A stretch of DNA of 6,266 nucleotides from an uncultured Bacteroidota bacterium (GTDB lineage Bacteria; Bacteroidota; Bacteroidia; Chitinophagales; Chitinophagaceae). Shown in pieces: positions 1-6,266 of the stretch. A program made the position numbers and the translations under genes. Position 1 is the stretch's first letter; the number at the start of each line of letters is the position of its first letter. The stretch spans positions 1-6,266 of the forward strand of contig CAIZLI010000183.1 of NCBI GenBank assembly GCA_903933765.1, given 5' to 3'. Under the pieces are notes generated by a model that worked only from the letters and a program-made list of their open reading frames with translations, searched no databases and was not told where the DNA came from.

Positions 1-77
1 AATAAGAATTTTTTTTTTAATTTCAACCCAAGTTATTTATACAAAATAGCCGTATTTATTATTAAATTTTTAACAGT
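1..77 (+). promoter_or_regulatory. AT-rich leader upstream of the susC-like gene
   Basis: This short non-coding stretch precedes the receptor start codon. It holds a run of ten T at 9-18 and two copies of TATTTAT (34-40 and 53-59). No TTG triplet occurs on the + strand here and there is no good TAnnTTTG, so the usual Bacteroidota -33/-7 promoter cannot be placed. The promoter may lie left of the window. There is no Shine-Dalgarno sequence; the bases just before the ATG are A/T-rich, as is normal in this phylum. I see no convincing hairpin or riboswitch. Confidence 0.3.
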
Positions 78-3000
78 ATGAGAAAAAAATTGCTACTTGG
101 TCTGCTATTGGCATGCTGCTCTATCGGAGTTGCAATTGCACAAAGTGTGACTATCACTGGTAAGGTGACAGGTGACAAAGGCGCGCCCTTAGCCGGTGTT
201 ACAGTACAAGAAAAAAATTCAAAAATTGCAACTGTTTCTGATGATGGCGGTTTGTACCGAATTTCAGTTAAATCTGGAGCTACACTAGTTTTCTCTAGTG
301 TTGGATACAAAAAAGCAGAGTTCACAGTTAACGGAACTACTTTGAATGTAAGTTTAAAACAAGAAGATGCTTCTTTATCTGAAGTTGTCGTAACCTCTTT
401 TGGACAGTCTAGTTCAAAAAAGCGTTTATCGTCTTCAGTAGTGGATGTTAAAGCCGATCAGTTAGCACAAAAATCTGAGCCAGATATCTTACGTGCATTA
501 CAAGGTAAAGTACCTGGTGTGACAGTAGTTGGTGGTGGTGGTGCTCCTGGTCAAAGTAGTAAAATCAACATTAGAGGTATTACTTCTTTCTCTGGTAACA
601 ACCAACCATTGATTGTGGTAGATGGTATCCCTTTTGATAACTCAGTAAACCAATCTGCAGGTTTCGATGCGAACACTGTATTCTCTAACCGTTTATATGA
701 CGTTGATCCAAATAACATTGAGTCAATGACTATCTTAAAAGGTGCGAACGCAGCTGCATTGTATGGTTCTGGTGCACAAAATGGTGCGATCATTATCACT
801 ACAAAAACAGGTAACACTAAAAAAGCTAGAGGTTTAGAAGTAACTTATAATTCTTCTTACTCAATTGAAAATGTAAGTAACACACCAGAATACCAAGACG
901 TTTATGGTCAAGGTTCAAATGGTAACTACAACGGAGGTTTCATTGGTAACTGGGGTTCTCCTTTTGGAGCTTACAGAGATCAAGTGAATGCTTCAGTTGG
1001 ATATGAGCGTTATTCAAAAACGCAATCTCCTATGGAAGTTGCGCATCCTTTAACTTCATTGTCTTATACCATTCCTCGTTACAACGCTGCATTCCCAGAA
1101 TTAGTAGGTGTAATGGTTCCATACAAAGCATATGATATCGTAGGTGGTTTCTTCAAGCAAGGAACAGTAGCTGAAAATAGTATTAACATCAACTCTTCTA
1201 CTGGTAAAACTGGTATCAATGGAGGTTTCTCTAGAATGGATAACGTAGGTATTGTACCTAATTCCAAGACAGAGCGTACTTCATTAAGCTTTGGTGGTAA
1301 TTCTACTTTGAATAACGGTTTAGTAATTACAGGTAACGTAAACTATGTAAAGAATTTCCAAAACTCACCACAATCTGGTGCGTCTTACTTCGCTGACTAC
1401 GGTCCTGGTGAAGGATTTTCTTCTATCTATGCTCGTTTGTATTATTTACCAAGAAACTATAACTTAAACGCTTATCCTTTTGAAACTCCAGAAGGAAACA
1501 ACGTATTCTATAGAGCTTTAGATAACCCTTATTGGATTGCGAAGTACAATACATTTACTTCTGAAGTAAATCGTGTATTTGGTAACTTGTCATTTAGTTA
1601 TGACATCAATTCTAAAATTAATTTGTTTGCTCGTGGTGGTATCAATACTTACACAGATCATCAAACAAACTATTTACGCCCAGGTGGTACATCACAACCT
1701 GTAGGTCGTTATCAAGAAGCTGATTTCACAAATGAGACTTTGAACTACACGTTCTTAGCAACTTATAAGACTGATATCAACAAAGACTTTGATGTTAAAT
1801 GGGTAGTGGGTGCGGATTACTTACAAAAGTACAACCGTTACATGAAGAACACTGGTATCGGTGTAATTGACCCAGCTATTCGTTCTTTAAAAAATACTGC
1901 TACAGTAACCAACGATTTCAATGGTTTTGAGAAGAGCCGTAAAATGGGTCTTTTAACTGACTTACAATTAGGATTTAGAAATTACTTGTTCATGAACGTA
2001 ACTGGTAGAAACGACTGGTCTTCTACATTACCTTCTGATAACAGAAGTTACTTCTTCCCAAGTGTGGGTCTTGGTTTCGTATTCACAGAATTAGTGAAGT
2101 TACCTGAGAACATTATCAATTACGGTAAATTAAGAGTATCTGGTGTGTCAGTTGCGGGTGATGCGTCTCCTTATCAACTACAAACTATTTATTCTGTTAA
2201 CCCAATTGGTGCAGCTTATGCAAATGATGGTGGTACTAAATTCAACTATGCTACTTTAGGTAATGAAGTAAAGAATGCTTTCTTAAAGCCAGAAATTACT
2301 TCAGAGATTGAAGCAGGTTTAGAATTACGTATGTTTAAAAATAAAGTAAACTTTGATTTGACTTTGTTTAGAAAAAGAACAAAGGATCAAATCATCGCAG
2401 TATCTTCTCCAAGATCTACTGGTTTCTCTTCTCGTGTAGTAAATGCGGGTGAAGTAGAAAACAAGGGTATTGAATTAGGTATTACAACTACAAATATTCA
2501 AACTACTGATTTCAAATGGACTACGAATATCAACTTTAACTTAATCCGTTCTATGGTATTGGATGCTGGTCCTACTGGCGAAATCTTCTTAGGTGGTTCT
2601 GGTTTCAGCAGCTTAGGAACAATCATCAGAAAGGGCGAACCATTTGGTATGATCTTTGGTTCTAGAAATGCTAGAGCAGAGAATGGTGCTTTATTGATTG
2701 ACAAAAACACAGGTTTACCATTTACAAATCCAGATTCTGAAATCATCGGAAATCCAAACCCTGATTTCACACTTGGATTCATCAATAACTTCTCTTACAA
2801 AGGTTTCTCTGTAAGTGCATTATTAGATTACCGCCATGGTGGAGATATGTATAGTGTAACAGCTGCATCTCTTTTATTACGCGGTCAATTGAACAACGAA
2901 TATGCTGTAGATAGAGAAGGTGTTCGTATCATCCCAGGTGTATACGGAGATCCAGGAACTTATGCAGCAGTTAAAGATGCAAGCGGTAATCAAATCAAAA

Positions 3001-3341
3001 ACACAACTCCAATGACTGCATTCGACTACCATTTCTCTGATGGATATGGTGCGTATGGTGCGGACGAGACGAACGTGTATGATGTGACTACAATCAGATT
3101 ACGTGAAGTAACATTAGGATATGAATTACCTAGAGATATGTTAAAGAAAACTCCATTCGGAACGGCTAGACTTAGTTTAACAGGTCGTAACTTATGGTTT
3201 AAAGCACCTAACGTGTTGAAAGGATTGAATTTCGATCCGGAAGTTCTTTCTAGTGTTTCTACATCTAACGTGCAAGGTTTTGATTTTGGTGCTTCACCAA
3301 CTACAAAACGATTTGGTATCAACTTAACTGTAACCTTTTAA
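78..3341 (+). CDS. SusC/RagA-family TonB-linked outer-membrane receptor
   Basis: This is a TonB-dependent transporter that moves a nutrient bound by its SusD partner across the outer membrane, energised by TonB-ExbBD. The start is set by a clear signal peptide: basic MRKK, a leucine-rich core, then AIA|Q with cleavage after residue 21, leaving glutamine first as in many Bacteroidota exported proteins. Residues about 24-94 form a carboxypeptidase-D-regulatory-like domain (GAPLAGVTVQ, FSSVGYKKAE). LSEVVVTSFG at 100-109 is the probable Ton box. The plug spans about 115-245, with QGKVPGV (142-148), INIRG (163-167), PLIVVDGIP (177-185) and the SusC signature ESMTILKGANAAALYGS (215-231) ending in IIITTKTG. 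The rest is the 22-strand-type barrel, closing with RLREVTLGYELP (1007-1018), GRNL (1036-1039), FDPEV (1052-1056) and a terminal phenylalanine. The length is usual for the family and the gene is intact. There is no STN domain, so anti-sigma-factor signalling is unlikely. The family call is secure; the substrate is unknown. Confidence 0.97.
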   Translation: MRKKLLLGLLLACCSIGVAIAQSVTITGKVTGDKGAPLAGVTVQEKNSKIATVSDDGGLYRISVKSGATLVFSSVGYKKAEFTVNGTTLNVSLKQEDASLSEVVVTSFGQSSSKKRLSSSVVDVKADQLAQKSEPDILRALQGKVPGVTVVGGGGAPGQSSKINIRGITSFSGNNQPLIVVDGIPFDNSVNQSAGFDANTVFSNRLYDVDPNNIESMTILKGANAAALYGSGAQNGAIIITTKTGNTKKARGLEVTYNSSYSIENVSNTPEYQDVYGQGSNGNYNGGFIGNWGSPFGAYRDQVNASVGYERYSKTQSPMEVAHPLTSLSYTIPRYNAAFPELVGVMVPYKAYDIVGGFFKQGTVAENSININSSTGKTGINGGFSRMDNVGIVPNSKTERTSLSFGGNSTLNNGLVITGNVNYVKNFQNSPQSGASYFADYGPGEGFSSIYARLYYLPRNYNLNAYPFETPEGNNVFYRALDNPYWIAKYNTFTSEVNRVFGNLSFSYDINSKINLFARGGINTYTDHQTNYLRPGGTSQPVGRYQEADFTNETLNYTFLATYKTDINKDFDVKWVVGADYLQKYNRYMKNTGIGVIDPAIRSLKNTATVTNDFNGFEKSRKMGLLTDLQLGFRNYLFMNVTGRNDWSSTLPSDNRSYFFPSVGLGFVFTELVKLPENIINYGKLRVSGVSVAGDASPYQLQTIYSVNPIGAAYANDGGTKFNYATLGNEVKNAFLKPEITSEIEAGLELRMFKNKVNFDLTLFRKRTKDQIIAVSSPRSTGFSSRVVNAGEVENKGIELGITTTNIQTTDFKWTTNINFNLIRSMVLDAGPTGEIFLGGSGFSSLGTIIRKGEPFGMIFGSRNARAENGALLIDKNTGLPFTNPDSEIIGNPNPDFTLGFINNFSYKGFSVSALLDYRHGGDMYSVTAASLLLRGQLNNEYAVDREGVRIIPGVYGDPGTYAAVKDASGNQIKNTTPMTAFDYHFSDGYGAYGADETNVYDVTTIRLREVTLGYELPRDMLKKTPFGTARLSLTGRNLWFKAPNVLKGLNFDPEVLSSVSTSNVQGFDFGASPTTKRFGINLTVTF

Positions 3342-3352
3342 AATATAATAAG

Positions 3353-5050
3353 ATGCGAATAAAATCCTATTTAATATTAAGCGCTATTACGCTGGGGATT
3401 ACAGTCTCTAGTTGTAAAAAAGCTATGGATCTTGACATCAATGTCAATCCAAATAGCCCTGTTTCTGCGCCTTTGGACCTATTATTAACCTCTGCAGAAT
3501 TAACAACTCCTGGTATTTTTAACGGGATGAGTACTACTACATTAGGTTTTGTAGGGATCTTGGCGAACCAGGGTTCAGATGCATTTGCTTTGACTAATAG
3601 TTCTTACAATGGAACTTGGAATTCTTTCTACACAGGTGGTATGAAGGACTTACAAAGTATCTTAGACAGAACTGCTGCAGGTCAAAGTCCTCATTTTAGA
3701 GGTGCTGCTTTCACATTGAAAGCCTACTATTTTGGTCAATTCGTTGACTTATTTGGTGATGTACCTTTTGAAGAAGCTTTCGGTGGAGATGCTTCAACTC
3801 CAATCAATGAACCAAAGTTCAGTAAAGACAAAGATATCTACGCTAAGTTGATCGCGATGACAGATTCAGCTGCTGCTGAGTTTGCAAAAACAAGCCCGAT
3901 TGCTTTAAAAGGAGATATCCACTTTGCAAATAACATCACAAGATGGAAGAAATTTGCAAACTCTGTAAAACTATCTTTATTGATTAAGACTAGAAAAGTA
4001 GATCCTTCTGCTGATGCGAAGATTAAAACAATTTTAGCTAGCACTGCAAACTATATTTCTGCAACATCTGGTGCAGAAGACTTCTTATTTAAGTACAATA
4101 AAGTGGCTTCTCCTGAAGGACGTCACCCATGGTTTACAGATGCTTATTTAGGTTCAAACAACTTCACTTATTTCTCTAAGCAATTCATGCTTGAAATGTT
4201 AGAATTAGGTGACCCACGTTTACCTTACCAAGTAAGAAGACAAACTGCTACGCTTTTAGATCCTAATAATTCTACAGACAAGGGAACAATTCCTGTGTAT
4301 GGAGGTTATATGGTATTAGATAATAGCACTTGGTCTAAGTTAACTGCAAGTGGTACTTTAACCAACACAGCAGCTGACTCAGCTTATTTAGCTGGATACT
4401 TTGGACGTGTAAGAGGTGATCAAACTGGTGTACCTGCAGACGTTGCTGTTAGAGCAGTACCTGCTGCTTACCCTGGTGGTGGTTTAGTAGACTTTGCTAG
4501 AACAGCTGCTAAAGCTGATATCAAACCATTATTAGGTGGTTCTGGTGCTGGTAACGGTGTATTCCCTATGATCACTTTCAATATGATTCAATATTGGGAT
4601 TTAGAGCAACAAATTGCTTCTGGAAGTGTAACTGCAGCTACAAAAACTTTGTTTGAAGCAGCAATGAGACAATCTATTGCAGACGTGGTTAGACATTCAA
4701 AAAGTTCTGACCCAACTGCAACAGATCCATCTACAACTGCTGTAACAACTTATGTAGATAAGTGGTTAGCAAGATACGATGCTGCTGTTTCTAACGATGC
4801 TAAGTTGAATGTGGTATTGAAACAAGCATGGTTCTCTGGCTTAGGTAATGGTAATGAATTGTACTCTACTTTTAGAAGAACAGGTTTACCAACTACACTT
4901 GATGAACCAGCTTCTAGACAAAGACAATTTGCTTTAAGATTGCCTTATCCTTCAACTGAATTGAATTTGAATGCAAACGCTACTAGTTATGGTGCTGTTA
5001 TCTTTGATAGAGACCCTATTTTCTGGGATGTTGTTAAATTTAAATTCTAA
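3353..5050 (+). CDS. SusD/RagB-family surface lipoprotein (SusD_2-like)
   Basis: This is the lid and ligand-capture partner of the SusC barrel encoded 11 bp upstream, anchored by lipid at the outer membrane and expected to face outward. The start gives a lipoprotein signal: MRIK, a hydrophobic core, then lipobox VSSC with lipidated Cys21. The order of motifs fits the SusD-like_2 group: LDINVNPNSP (27-36) with LLLTSAE, AYYFGQFVDLFGDVPFEEAF (124-143), the helical repeat segment with WKKFANSVKLSLLIKTR (198-214), LGDPRLPY (285-292), GRVRGDQTGVPAD (351-363) with YPGG (373-376), FPMITFNMIQYWDLE (404-418), and a C-terminal FRRTGLP (507-513), RLPYPSTE (529-536) and FWDVVKFKF ending. The 565-aa length is normal and no frameshift is seen. 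Residues after the lipidated Cys are KKAMDLD, not a clean surface-export signal. The ligand cannot be read from the sequence. The family is secure; the subgroup is an inference from motif resemblance. Confidence 0.95.
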   Translation: MRIKSYLILSAITLGITVSSCKKAMDLDINVNPNSPVSAPLDLLLTSAELTTPGIFNGMSTTTLGFVGILANQGSDAFALTNSSYNGTWNSFYTGGMKDLQSILDRTAAGQSPHFRGAAFTLKAYYFGQFVDLFGDVPFEEAFGGDASTPINEPKFSKDKDIYAKLIAMTDSAAAEFAKTSPIALKGDIHFANNITRWKKFANSVKLSLLIKTRKVDPSADAKIKTILASTANYISATSGAEDFLFKYNKVASPEGRHPWFTDAYLGSNNFTYFSKQFMLEMLELGDPRLPYQVRRQTATLLDPNNSTDKGTIPVYGGYMVLDNSTWSKLTASGTLTNTAADSAYLAGYFGRVRGDQTGVPADVAVRAVPAAYPGGGLVDFARTAAKADIKPLLGGSGAGNGVFPMITFNMIQYWDLEQQIASGSVTAATKTLFEAAMRQSIADVVRHSKSSDPTATDPSTTAVTTYVDKWLARYDAAVSNDAKLNVVLKQAWFSGLGNGNELYSTFRRTGLPTTLDEPASRQRQFALRLPYPSTELNLNANATSYGAVIFDRDPIFWDVVKFKF

Positions 5051-5068
5051 ACCTTTAAATTATTTAAT

Positions 5069-5701
5069 ATGAAATATATAAGAAATTTTTACATGTTTGC
5101 TCTTGCAGGTATGCTTCTTATGACTTCTTGTACAAAGGAAGAACTCCTTCCTTTGCCAGGATGGGAAGATGGTGTTACAGCAAATGGCACACTTGCAACT
5201 GGCTTCAACTCTTTCAAATTAGGCGATATGGATGCCTCTGAAGTAAGATTAGATATCAGTTGGAATAACTATGGTAAGAATGTGGTAATCAATAAAATTG
5301 AACCATATATTGCTTTTACTGAGACTTACTTTGATGTAGTTAAAGAGTCTGATGTATCTGTTACACATTTGAGCACTTTTGGATTAAATGATCCAAGTTT
5401 AAACGTAGCAAATCCAGAAAATCGTAAAGTGTATACTATTAAGATTACACCTGCAGTTGTCTACAATTTGTTCAAAGCTGCAACACGAAAGTACAATGGT
5501 GCTGCTGCAGTAAATGTGTTTGATAATCCAGAAAGAGCAGATCGTAAAGTTGCGAAAACTCGTTTTATTAAGTCTGATAATTTCACAGTAAGATGGAAAT
5601 TATATGCACAAGATGGAAGAGTATTTGATTCTTGGTCTGCAAGTATCCAAAATGGTGAATTAGTGGGTGCGAACACAAGAGCAACATGGACTGTTAAGTA
5701 A
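5069..5701 (+). CDS. Small outer-membrane lipoprotein of unknown family, third gene of the susCD unit
   Basis: I do not recognise a named family. The N-terminus is a lipoprotein signal: MKYIRN, hydrophobic FALAGMLLM, then lipobox MTSC with Cys21. The residues after it, TKEEL, fit the X-K-(D/E)2-X lipoprotein surface-export signal described in Capnocytophaga, so cell-surface display is likely. The mature part (about 190 residues) has no further transmembrane segment. It reads as alternating short strands with scattered aromatics, for example VRLDISWNNYG (59-69), NKIEPYIAFTETYFDVV (75-91), KVYTIKITPAVVYNLF (120-135) and FTVRWKLYAQDGRVFDSWSA (172-191), suggesting a beta-sandwich or Ig-like fold. 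It starts 18 bp after the SusD stop and is followed directly by the terminator, so it is almost certainly co-transcribed with susCD. The position matches SusE/SusF or surface-binding accessory lipoproteins, but I see no sequence match to those. The gene is real; its function is open. Confidence 0.88.
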   Translation: MKYIRNFYMFALAGMLLMTSCTKEELLPLPGWEDGVTANGTLATGFNSFKLGDMDASEVRLDISWNNYGKNVVINKIEPYIAFTETYFDVVKESDVSVTHLSTFGLNDPSLNVANPENRKVYTIKITPAVVYNLFKAATRKYNGAAAVNVFDNPERADRKVAKTRFIKSDNFTVRWKLYAQDGRVFDSWSASIQNGELVGANTRATWTVK

Positions 5702-5722
5702 TTTTACTTAATACTCAATATT

Positions 5723-5755
5723 AAAAGGCCTCTCGTAATACGAGGGGCCTTTTTT
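5723..5755 (+). terminator. Intrinsic (Rho-independent) terminator of the susCD unit
   Basis: The left arm AAAAGGCCTCTCG (5723-5735) pairs with CGAGGGGCCTTTT (5741-5753) over 13 bp, with one G-U wobble and a TAATA loop. A T run continues to 5755. It lies 21 bp after the stop of the third gene. The A run on the left flank could give some termination in the other direction too, but no minus-strand gene converges here. Confidence 0.93.
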
Positions 5756-5781
5756 GTTCCAATATTTTCATATCTTGAATC

Positions 5782-6266
5782 ATGCAAATGGAACATAAAA
5801 AAATTGGTATCTGGACAAGCACTTCACTTGTCGTTGGGAATATGATTGGTGCGGGTGTTTTTTTGATGCCTTCTGCCTTGGCTAGTTTTGGAAGTATCAG
5901 TTTAATTGGTTGGCTTTTTTCGGCCTTGGGCGCCATTGTGATTGCAAAAGTGTTTGCCAACCTTAGCAAATTAATTCCATCTTCAGACGGCGGTCCTTAT
6001 GCCTTTACAAAAGCAGGGCTAGGTGATTTTGCAGGATTTTTGGTTGGCTGGGGCTATTTAATTTCTGTTTGGACAACCAATGCGGCGATTGCAGTTTCCT
6101 TGGTAAGTGCCTTAAGTACTTTTTTTCCTATACTCGCTCAAAATTCAAGTATCGCTTTAGCAACAGGGCTGGGTTTCCTTTGGTTCCTTACTTGGGTCAA
6201 TACCATGGGGGTATATGCTTCTGGAAGAATAATTCTCATGACCACTATCCTTAAAATAGTGCCACT
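5782..6266 (+). CDS. APC-superfamily amino-acid transporter, AdiC/PotE/CadB-like (N-terminal part, cut by window edge)
   Basis: This is an inner-membrane amino-acid or polyamine transporter; 161 codons are visible and the frame is still open at the right edge. The start at 5782 gives MQMEHKK before the first helix. ATG at 5788 is equally possible, and nothing in the leader decides between them. TM1 carries GNMIGAGVFLMP (19-30), the broken-helix motif that holds the substrate backbone in this superfamily. TM2 is about 38-60, followed by SSDGGPYAFTKAGLGDF (67-83), which matches the loop seen as GGSYAYARRCFG in AdiC. TM3 (about 84-110) contains Y92, W97 and N100, which align by spacing with AdiC Tyr93, Trp98 and Asn101. 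It is followed by FFPIL, which AdiC also has. TM4 is about 123-145 and TM5 begins near 149. A basic amino-acid antiporter is therefore plausible, but the substrate is not provable from a third of the protein. The gene is separated from the susCD unit by the terminator and shows more mixed codon use. Confidence 0.9.
   Translation, partial: MQMEHKKIGIWTSTSLVVGNMIGAGVFLMPSALASFGSISLIGWLFSALGAIVIAKVFANLSKLIPSSDGGPYAFTKAGLGDFAGFLVGWGYLISVWTTNAAIAVSLVSALSTFFPILAQNSSIALATGLGFLWFLTWVNTMGVYASGRIILMTTILKIVP

Larger units (their letters stand above)
78..5755 (+). other. Probable operon: susC-like, susD-like, accessory lipoprotein, terminator
   Basis: Three same-strand genes have spacers of 11 bp (3342-3352) and 18 bp (5051-5068), without internal terminators, and end at a strong intrinsic terminator. 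All three products carry export signals to the outer membrane. Co-transcription follows from spacing and from the known susCD pairing. Whether further genes lie upstream in the same unit cannot be seen, because the window begins 77 bp before the receptor. Confidence 0.85.

Noticed and set aside
105..120. Lipobox-like LLAC at residues 10-13 of the SusC-like signal peptide, followed by a second Cys
   Set aside because: Leu at -2 is a poor lipobox, the hydrophobic core would be very short, and a good AIA|Q signal-peptidase I site follows. SusC receptors are barrel proteins, not lipoproteins.
531..542. Four GGT repeats in the plug region, considered as a phase-variable repeat
   Set aside because: The repeat is a triplet and cannot shift the frame. 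It encodes a glycine loop next to the conserved GKVPGV motif and is too short to suggest slippage.
551..817. Open frames on the minus strand inside the receptor and lipoprotein genes (also 1079-1267, 2498-2785, 3026-3322, 3838-4044, 5461-5676)
   Set aside because: They lie fully within confident coding genes, have no recognisable domains or leaders, and arise from the biased codon use of the true frame.
5037..5061. Inverted repeat AATTTAAA/TTTAAATT around the SusD stop codon
   Set aside because: The 8-bp stem is all A-T with a 9-nt loop, so it is weak, and such matches are expected by chance in an AT-rich spacer. It is not a terminator because the next gene is tightly linked.
5721..5969. Minus-strand open frame covering the terminator and the permease start
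   Set aside because: It is antisense to the conserved APC transporter frame and runs through the terminator hairpin; no family resemblance is visible.
6069..6254. 61-codon + strand frame near the right edge
   Set aside because: It overlaps the permease out of frame. The permease frame carries the conserved TM3-TM4 sequence, so this one is a shadow.

Overview
The window is a stretch of a Bacteroidota chromosome, most likely from the Chitinophagaceae/Sphingobacteriia side of the phylum. The reasons are an AT-rich sequence, a SusC/RagA-type TonB-dependent receptor next to a SusD-type lipoprotein, a signal-peptidase site followed by glutamine, no Shine-Dalgarno sequences (A/T-rich leaders instead), and a receptor without an N-terminal STN domain. 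The lineage below phylum is an inference from general resemblance only.

Layout: positions 1-77 are an AT-rich leader with a run of ten T. Three genes follow on the + strand with gaps of 11 and 18 bp: a 1087-aa SusC-like outer-membrane receptor (78-3341), a 565-aa SusD-like lipoprotein resembling the SusD_2 subgroup (3353-5050), and a 210-aa lipoprotein of no family I recognise (5069-5701). A strong intrinsic terminator (5723-5755) closes this unit. A separate + strand gene then starts at 5782 and runs off the right edge. It encodes the N-terminal 161 residues of an APC-superfamily amino-acid transporter that aligns well with the AdiC/PotE/CadB antiporter group.

How they work together: SusC forms the TonB-driven barrel in the outer membrane, and SusD is the lipid-anchored lid that captures a ligand at the cell surface. 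The third lipoprotein sits where SusE/SusF-like or other surface-binding accessory proteins are usually encoded, so it is probably an accessory part of the same complex. No glycoside hydrolase, peptidase, sulfatase, sigma/anti-sigma pair or hybrid two-component regulator lies in the window, so the imported substrate cannot be named. The permease is an inner-membrane protein and is separated from the unit by the terminator.

I see no tRNA, rRNA, CRISPR array, insertion sequence, integrase or riboswitch, and no sign of frameshift or gene decay. This looks like an ordinary nutrient-uptake locus. The part least explained by known families is the third-gene lipoprotein.
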